Source: an uncultured Eubacteriales bacterium (lineage in GTDB: Bacteria; Bacillota; Clostridia; Oscillospirales; Oscillospiraceae). Taken from it: 10,394 nucleotides of DNA. The stretch spans positions 1 to 10,394 of the forward strand of contig URCK01000062.1 of NCBI GenBank assembly GCA_900546295.1, given 5' to 3'. Of the stretch, positions 6,180-10,394 are shown in pieces (within the stretch, counting starts at the first letter, position 1; the number at the start of each line of letters is the position of its first letter). The translations under genes were made by a program, and so were the position numbers. Below the pieces are notes generated by a model. That model was not told the origin of the DNA and ran no database searches. It saw only the letters and a list, made by a program, of their open reading frames with translations.

Positions 6180-7015
6180 AACAAAGATGGTTGGTGGTGA
6201 TCGTTGGATTGCCGGCGCTGCTCGCCGTGCTGCTTGCCTGCCCCGCATGGGCGACGATGCTCGTCGTCTGCGGCATCGCGGGCATCGCGGCGTATGAGCT
6301 GCTGCACACGGCAGGCGAGAACGTCCCGGCGAATTTCTACTGGGGACTTGTCACAACGGTCGTCATGCAGGAGATATGGCTCTTTTGGGAAAGGGCGAGC
6401 GGTGTACACGCTCTCCCGATTTCGACTGTTACGCTCTTCCGCTGGATCCTTGTGATGATGGCGTTCCTCTTTGCGGTCGTCTCTTACGGAAAGGAAAAAC
6501 CCTTTACGTTCCATGACGTGGCGGTATCCATCGTCGGCGGCATCGTATTCCCGGCGATGTACAGCTGCATTTTCCTGCTGCGCATGGACGAAAACTTCGG
6601 CAAGCTCTATGTGCTTGCGCCGTTCTGCGTCGCCTTTGTGGGCGATGCGCTGTCGATGTATTTCGGCATGTGGTTCGGCAAGCGCAAGATGGCGCCGCAC
6701 GTCAGCCCGCACAAGACTTGGGCAGGCGCGATCGGCGGGCCCATCGGCAGCGCGCTTGCGCTGGTGCTGCTCGGCGTTGTCGGCAAGGCATGGCTCGGCT
6801 ATGCGCCGAACTACCTCATGCTGATTCTCGTCGGCGTGGTGGCCAATGTCTTCGGTCAGCTCGGCGACCTTTCGATGTCGCTCATCAAGCGCGAGGCGGG
6901 TATCAAGGACTACAGCCACCTCTTCCTGACGCACGGCGGCATGCTCGACCGCTTTGACTCCACGCTCTTCATCGCGCCGGTCGTGTGGGCTGCGGTCTGT
7001 GGAGGCCTATTATGA
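6176..7015 (+). CDS. cdsA: Phosphatidate cytidylyltransferase (CDP-diacylglycerol synthase)
   Basis: CdsA makes CDP-diacylglycerol from phosphatidate and CTP, the branch point of phospholipid synthesis, and is an integral membrane enzyme. The 279 residues include several hydrophobic segments, starting at residues 6-38. The C-terminal signature region runs from Ser235 to Asp261, with SLIKR, the KD pair and HGGMLDRFD intact, and SPHKTW stands at 177-182. Three positions depart from the usual pattern: LTHGG instead of PGHGG (Leu251), KTWAG where KTWEG is common, and GDALSM where DTGAY is common. The ATG overlaps the uppS stop (ATGA), with AGGAG at 6163-6167. Function is secure from the signature and the operon position between uppS and dxr. 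Confidence 0.93.
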   Translation: MKQRWLVVIVGLPALLAVLLACPAWATMLVVCGIAGIAAYELLHTAGENVPANFYWGLVTTVVMQEIWLFWERASGVHALPISTVTLFRWILVMMAFLFAVVSYGKEKPFTFHDVAVSIVGGIVFPAMYSCIFLLRMDENFGKLYVLAPFCVAFVGDALSMYFGMWFGKRKMAPHVSPHKTWAGAIGGPIGSALALVLLGVVGKAWLGYAPNYLMLILVGVVANVFGQLGDLSMSLIKREAGIKDYSHLFLTHGGMLDRFDSTLFIAPVVWAAVCGGLL

Positions 7016-8160
7016 CAAGGAGTATTGCTTTACTCGGTTCTACCGGCTCCATCGGCCGCCAGACGCTTGAGGTGGCGCGCGAGCTGGGGCTTTCCGTCGC
7101 TGCGCTGACGGCGAATAAAAGCGTTGACCTCATCGAACAGCAGGCGCGGGAATTTTGCCCGCGTCTTGCCGTGCTTTATGACGAGGATGCGGCGCGCGAG
7201 CTGCGCGCGCGGCTCTCCGACACAAACACCCAAGTGCTCTCCGGTATGGAGGGCCTTCTGGCCGCCGCCACGGCGGACGACGCTGACACGGTCGTCACCG
7301 CCGTGATGGGCATGATCGGCCTCCAGCCGACGCTCGCGGCAATCGAGAAGAAAAAGCGCATCGCGCTTGCCAACAAGGAAACGCTCGTCTGCGCGGGCGA
7401 GCTTGTGGTGGACGCGGCGGAAAAATACGGCGCGGAGATCGTCCCCGTCGACAGCGAGCATAGCGCAATTTTTCAGTGCCTGCAAGGCTGCCGTGACCGC
7501 GGCGAGATCAAGCGCTTGATCCTGACCTGCTCGGGAGGCCCCTTCTACGGCATGAGCGCGCAGGAGCTTGCAGCGAAGACGAAGGCCGACGCGCTCAAGC
7601 ACCCGAACTGGACAATGGGTGCGAAGATCACCATCGACTCCGCGACGCTCATGAACAAGGGCCTTGAGATCATCGAGGCCATGCGGCTCTACCGCCTGCC
7701 GCTGCGTCAGGTCGACGCGGTCATCCATCGCCAGAGTATCGTGCACTCGCTCGTCGAGTTTCACGACGGGGCGATGCTCGCCCAGCTTGGCACGCCCGAT
7801 ATGAAGCTGCCCATCCGCTACGCGATGACGTACCCCAACAGGGCCGTTTCGCCCGCGGAGCCGCTTGACCTTCTCAAATGCCCGCCTTTGACCTTTGCCG
7901 AGCCCGACGAGGAGGTCTTTCGCTGCCTGAAGATCGCGCGCCAATGCGCTGCCGCCGGCAACATCTACTGCGCGGCGATGAACGGCGCGAACGAAGAGGC
8001 CGTCGCGGCCTTCCTGCGTGATGAGATCGGCATTTGCAAGATCCCCGACCTCATCGAAGCGGCGCTCGAGCGCGCACAGACGGTATATCAGCCGCAGCTT
8101 TCGGATATTCTGGAAGCAGACCGGCTCGCGCGCGAGGTCGTGCGCGAAAAGCTCAACTGA
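7012..8160 (+). CDS. dxr: 1-deoxy-D-xylulose 5-phosphate reductoisomerase
   Basis: Dxr makes 2-C-methyl-D-erythritol 4-phosphate from DXP with NADPH, the committed step of the MEP isoprenoid pathway. The protein is 382 residues. The NADPH-binding GSTGSIG is at 9-15, followed by ANKETLVCAGE in the middle. The metal and substrate residues are Asp147 and Glu149 (VDSEHSAIFQ), Ser174 (SGGPF), the flexible-loop HPNWTMG (197-203), and Asn215, Lys216 and Glu219 in LMNKGLE. All catalytic residues are present. The ATG at 7012 overlaps the cdsA stop by four bases and has GGAGG six bases upstream. This is preferred over a longer reading from 6985, because the Rossmann strand begins at MTRSIALLGSTG. Confidence 0.97.
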   Translation: MTRSIALLGSTGSIGRQTLEVARELGLSVAALTANKSVDLIEQQAREFCPRLAVLYDEDAARELRARLSDTNTQVLSGMEGLLAAATADDADTVVTAVMGMIGLQPTLAAIEKKKRIALANKETLVCAGELVVDAAEKYGAEIVPVDSEHSAIFQCLQGCRDRGEIKRLILTCSGGPFYGMSAQELAAKTKADALKHPNWTMGAKITIDSATLMNKGLEIIEAMRLYRLPLRQVDAVIHRQSIVHSLVEFHDGAMLAQLGTPDMKLPIRYAMTYPNRAVSPAEPLDLLKCPPLTFAEPDEEVFRCLKIARQCAAAGNIYCAAMNGANEEAVAAFLRDEIGICKIPDLIEAALERAQTVYQPQLSDILEADRLAREVVREKLN

Positions 8161-8178
8161 CCAAATTTAGGAGAGACC

Positions 8179-9243
8179 ATGGTTTATATTCTCATTGCGA
8201 TCCTGATTTTCGGCGTGCTCATCGCCGTGCATGAGTTTGGCCACTTTTTGGCGGCCAAGGCCTGCGGCGTGCGCGTCAATGAATTTTCCATCGGCATGGG
8301 CCCGCAGCTGTTCCATAAGACGAAGGGAGACACCGAATACTCCCTGCGGCTCCTGCCCATTGGAGGCTACTGCGCCATGGAGGGCGAGGACGAGGATTCG
8401 GACGACGACCGCGCGCTGGGCCGCCAGGTCTGGTGGAAGAAGCTCATCATCTTTGTCGCGGGCGCGTTCATGAATTTTCTGACGGGCCTTCTCATTATCG
8501 TCTGCCTTTATGCGGGTGCGCAGGCATTCTACACGACGGAGATCGTCGAGCTGAACCCCGATTTCCCGCAGCAGGGAGAGGACGGCCTGATGCCCGGCGA
8601 CACGATCTACGCCATCAACGGCGAGCGCGTGTACCTCAAGAGCGACGTGTCGCTCATCATGAGCCTGCGCGGCGACAGCGGCACGCTCGAAATGACGGTG
8701 CTGCGCGACGGAAAAAAGCTCGAGCGCACGCTCACAAAGCAAGTCTACACCGACGAAAACGGCAAGGAGTACGAGGCCTACGGCTTCACCTACGGCGGTA
8801 TCGTCGAGGCGACGTTCTTCAATAAGCTCCAGTACAGCTGGTACCAGACGATCGACTATGTCCGTCTCGTGCGCCTGAGCCTGCAAATGCTGCTCTCCGG
8901 CGCTGCGGGCGTGGATGATCTGAGCGGCCCGGTCGGCATCGTGTCGACCATCACGGAGGTCGGCAAGGAGACCGAGGCCGAGGCGGGCTTCGGCGCGGCA
9001 CTCGAGAGCATTCTCTACTTCGCCGCGATGTTCGCGGTGAACCTCGCCGTGATGAACCTGCTGCCGCTGCCCGCACTCGACGGCGGACACGTGCTGTTCC
9101 TGCTCGTCAACGGCATCGCCGTGGTGCTGTTCAAAAAGGAAATTCCGTCCAAGTACCTGAACGTCATCAATGCCATCGGCTTTGCGCTCTTAATGGCGCT
9201 GATGCTGTTCGTCACGTTCCATGATATCATCAAGCTCCTGTAA
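8179..9243 (+). CDS. rseP: Site-2 intramembrane zinc metalloprotease, RseP/RasP type
   Basis: This is an S2P-family membrane protease that cuts substrates such as anti-sigma factors and leftover signal peptides within the membrane. It has 354 residues. Segment 1 (about 3-25) holds the zinc motif HEFGH at 18-22, with catalytic Glu19. Further transmembrane segments are near 88-112, 276-296 and 330-350. A single PDZ domain lies between, about 115-190 (DGLMPGDTIYAINGE). The third zinc ligand is Asp301 in NLLPLPALDGGH. One PDZ domain fits Bacillota RasP, whereas E. coli RseP has two. AGGAGAG at 8169-8175 precedes the ATG, which is 18 bases after dxr. The substrate is not indicated, since no anti-sigma factor gene lies nearby. 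Confidence 0.95.
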   Translation: MVYILIAILIFGVLIAVHEFGHFLAAKACGVRVNEFSIGMGPQLFHKTKGDTEYSLRLLPIGGYCAMEGEDEDSDDDRALGRQVWWKKLIIFVAGAFMNFLTGLLIIVCLYAGAQAFYTTEIVELNPDFPQQGEDGLMPGDTIYAINGERVYLKSDVSLIMSLRGDSGTLEMTVLRDGKKLERTLTKQVYTDENGKEYEAYGFTYGGIVEATFFNKLQYSWYQTIDYVRLVRLSLQMLLSGAAGVDDLSGPVGIVSTITEVGKETEAEAGFGAALESILYFAAMFAVNLAVMNLLPLPALDGGHVLFLLVNGIAVVLFKKEIPSKYLNVINAIGFALLMALMLFVTFHDIIKLL

Positions 9244-9255
9244 GGAGGAGAGATT

Positions 9256-10293
9256 ATGAGCAAGCAGATTATCGCGGGCGGCGTCGCCATCGGCGGCGGC
9301 GCACCGGTCACCATCCAGTCGATGTGCAACACGCACACCGAGGACGCAAAAGCCACCATCGCGCAGATCCATGCGCTCGAGACGGCAGGCTGCGAGATCG
9401 TGCGCGTCACGGTGCCTACCATGGAGGCCGCGCGCGCGCTGAGCGAGATCAGGGAGAATATCACGATCCCGCTTGTCGCGGACATCCACTTCGACTATCG
9501 CCTTGCCGTGGAAGCGGCGGCGCGCGGCGCGGACAAAATTCGCATCAACCCCGGCAACATCGGGGGAGAGGACCGCGTCAAGGCGGTCGTGGACGCCTGC
9601 CGGGCGCACAAGGTCCCCATCCGCATCGGCGTGAACGGCGGCTCGCTTGAAAAGGAACTGCTCGAAAAATACGGCCGCGTGACGCCGGAGGCGCTCGTAG
9701 AGAGCGCGCTTGGCCATGTGCGCCTGCTCGAAAAATTTGACTTTACCGATATCTGCATCTCGGTCAAAAGCTCTGATGTGCCGCTCAACATGGCGGCTTA
9801 CCGCCTGCTGCACGAGAAGGTCGACTATCCGCTCCACCTCGGTGTGACCGAGGCGGGAACGCCCTCGATGGGACTTTTGAAGTCCGCCATCGGCATCGGC
9901 GGTCTTCTCTGCGAGGGCATTGGCGACACGATGCGTGTCTCCCTCACGGCGGACCCCGTGGAGGAGGTCTACGCCGCCAAGCGCATCTTGCAGGCCTGCG
10001 GCATCCGCCGCAGCGGCGTGAATCTCGTTTCCTGCCCGACCTGCGGCCGCACGGCGTACAACATGATCCCCATTGCCGAGGAGCTGGAGCGCCGGCTGGC
10101 GGACTGCAAGAAGAACATCACCGTTGCCGTGATGGGCTGCGTCGTCAACGGCCCGGGCGAGGCATCCGCCGCCGATATCGGCGTGGCCGGCGGCAAGGGC
10201 GAGGGGCTGATCTTCCGAAAAGGAGAAATCCTTTACAAAGTGCCGCAGGAAAAGCTTGTGGACGCGCTGATGGAGGAGATCGACAAGCTCTGA
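9256..10293 (+). CDS. ispG: 4-hydroxy-3-methylbut-2-enyl diphosphate synthase
   Basis: IspG reductively opens methylerythritol cyclodiphosphate to HMBPP, the penultimate MEP-pathway step, using a [4Fe-4S] cluster and a flavodoxin- or ferredoxin-type donor. The protein is 345 residues, the short bacterial form. An N-terminal TIM barrel shows TIQSMCNT, PLVADIHFDYRLA, KIRINPGNIG and IRIGVNGGSL. The C-terminal cluster domain has Cys260 and Cys263 (SCPTCGRT) and Cys295 (MGCVVNGPGEA), with Glu302 as the fourth ligand. All four ligands are present. The AAGGAGG ribosome binding site overlaps the rseP stop codon and the ATG is 12 bases after it, indicating cotranslation with rseP. Its place between rseP and the polC-like gene follows the usual clostridial order. 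Confidence 0.97.
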   Translation: MSKQIIAGGVAIGGGAPVTIQSMCNTHTEDAKATIAQIHALETAGCEIVRVTVPTMEAARALSEIRENITIPLVADIHFDYRLAVEAAARGADKIRINPGNIGGEDRVKAVVDACRAHKVPIRIGVNGGSLEKELLEKYGRVTPEALVESALGHVRLLEKFDFTDICISVKSSDVPLNMAAYRLLHEKVDYPLHLGVTEAGTPSMGLLKSAIGIGGLLCEGIGDTMRVSLTADPVEEVYAAKRILQACGIRRSGVNLVSCPTCGRTAYNMIPIAEELERRLADCKKNITVAVMGCVVNGPGEASAADIGVAGGKGEGLIFRKGEILYKVPQEKLVDALMEEIDKL

Positions 10294-10329
10294 GCGCGAA
10301 AGAGAACACTTCGAGATAAGGTTGTGGCT

Positions 10330-10394
10330 ATGGCACAAAAGATTCCATTTTTTGAATTATTCACCGACTTTTCGCCGGATTTTGACCTGCGCGT
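10330..10394 (+). CDS. polC: Probable PolC-type DNA polymerase III alpha subunit, 3' end outside window
   Basis: Only the first 21 complete codons are present (MAQKIPFFELFTDFSPDFDL and one more residue), then the window ends. The start FFELF, followed by a short Asp/Pro-rich segment, resembles N-termini I recall for clostridial PolC, and polC is the expected gene after rseP-ispG in this operon. No catalytic domain is visible, so the call rests mainly on gene order. The ATG at 10330 has a weak AAGG (10318-10321) eight bases upstream. An in-frame GTG at 10324 is too close to that site. The 36-base gap after ispG has no terminator. Confidence 0.6.
   Translation, partial: MAQKIPFFELFTDFSPDFDLR

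Noticed and set aside
7030..10338. Several 300-380 codon open frames on the minus strand opposite dxr, rseP and ispG
   Set aside because: These are the same GC-driven shadow effect. None has a convincing ribosome binding site or a family motif, and the opposite strand encodes complete proteins with all catalytic residues.
1..10394. Mobile element, CRISPR array or defence system
   Set aside because: No transposase, integrase, terminal repeats, spaced direct repeats or phage-like genes are visible. All sizeable genes belong to known metabolic or housekeeping families.

Overview
This is a high-GC, densely coded window in which every gene reads left to right. Three features point to an anaerobic, gut-type Clostridia bacterium (Bacillota, plausibly Oscillospiraceae): strong AGGAGG-type ribosome binding sites, a cytidylate kinase-like protein of the PF13189 type, and the clostridial gene order pyrH-frr-uppS-cdsA-dxr-rseP-ispG followed by a polC-like start. 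The lineage is inferred from gene content and was not tested by any search.

Region 1 (1-3167) is a molybdenum hydroxylase operon in the E. coli xdhA-xdhB-xdhC order: a molybdopterin subunit entering from outside the window, an FAD subunit, and a two-cluster [2Fe-2S] subunit. The genes touch or overlap. Together they form a cytoplasmic xanthine dehydrogenase-type complex moving electrons from Mo-co through 2Fe-2S to FAD.

Region 2 (3168-4082) is a monocistronic cytidylate kinase-like gene. In front of it is a near-consensus extended -10 promoter whose TATAAT starts at the inner end of a 13-bp perfect inverted repeat. Behind it is a textbook intrinsic terminator. A short leader region for the next operon follows, containing a possible promoter and a 21-codon ORF with a strong ribosome binding site.

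Region 3 (4083-10394) is the conserved housekeeping operon. It links pyrimidine nucleotide supply (pyrH), ribosome recycling (frr), undecaprenyl diphosphate synthesis (uppS), phospholipid precursor synthesis (cdsA), two MEP isoprenoid steps (dxr, ispG), an intramembrane protease (rseP) and the first 65 bases of a probable DNA polymerase III PolC gene. Most junctions are 1-4 base overlaps or short gaps, so the genes are probably cotranscribed and in part translationally coupled.

I found no RNA genes, mobile elements or CRISPR, and no convincing new system. The most interesting point is the promoter/inverted-repeat arrangement at 3203-3249. Less certain leads are the small leader ORF and residue departures in CdsA and the molybdenum subunit.
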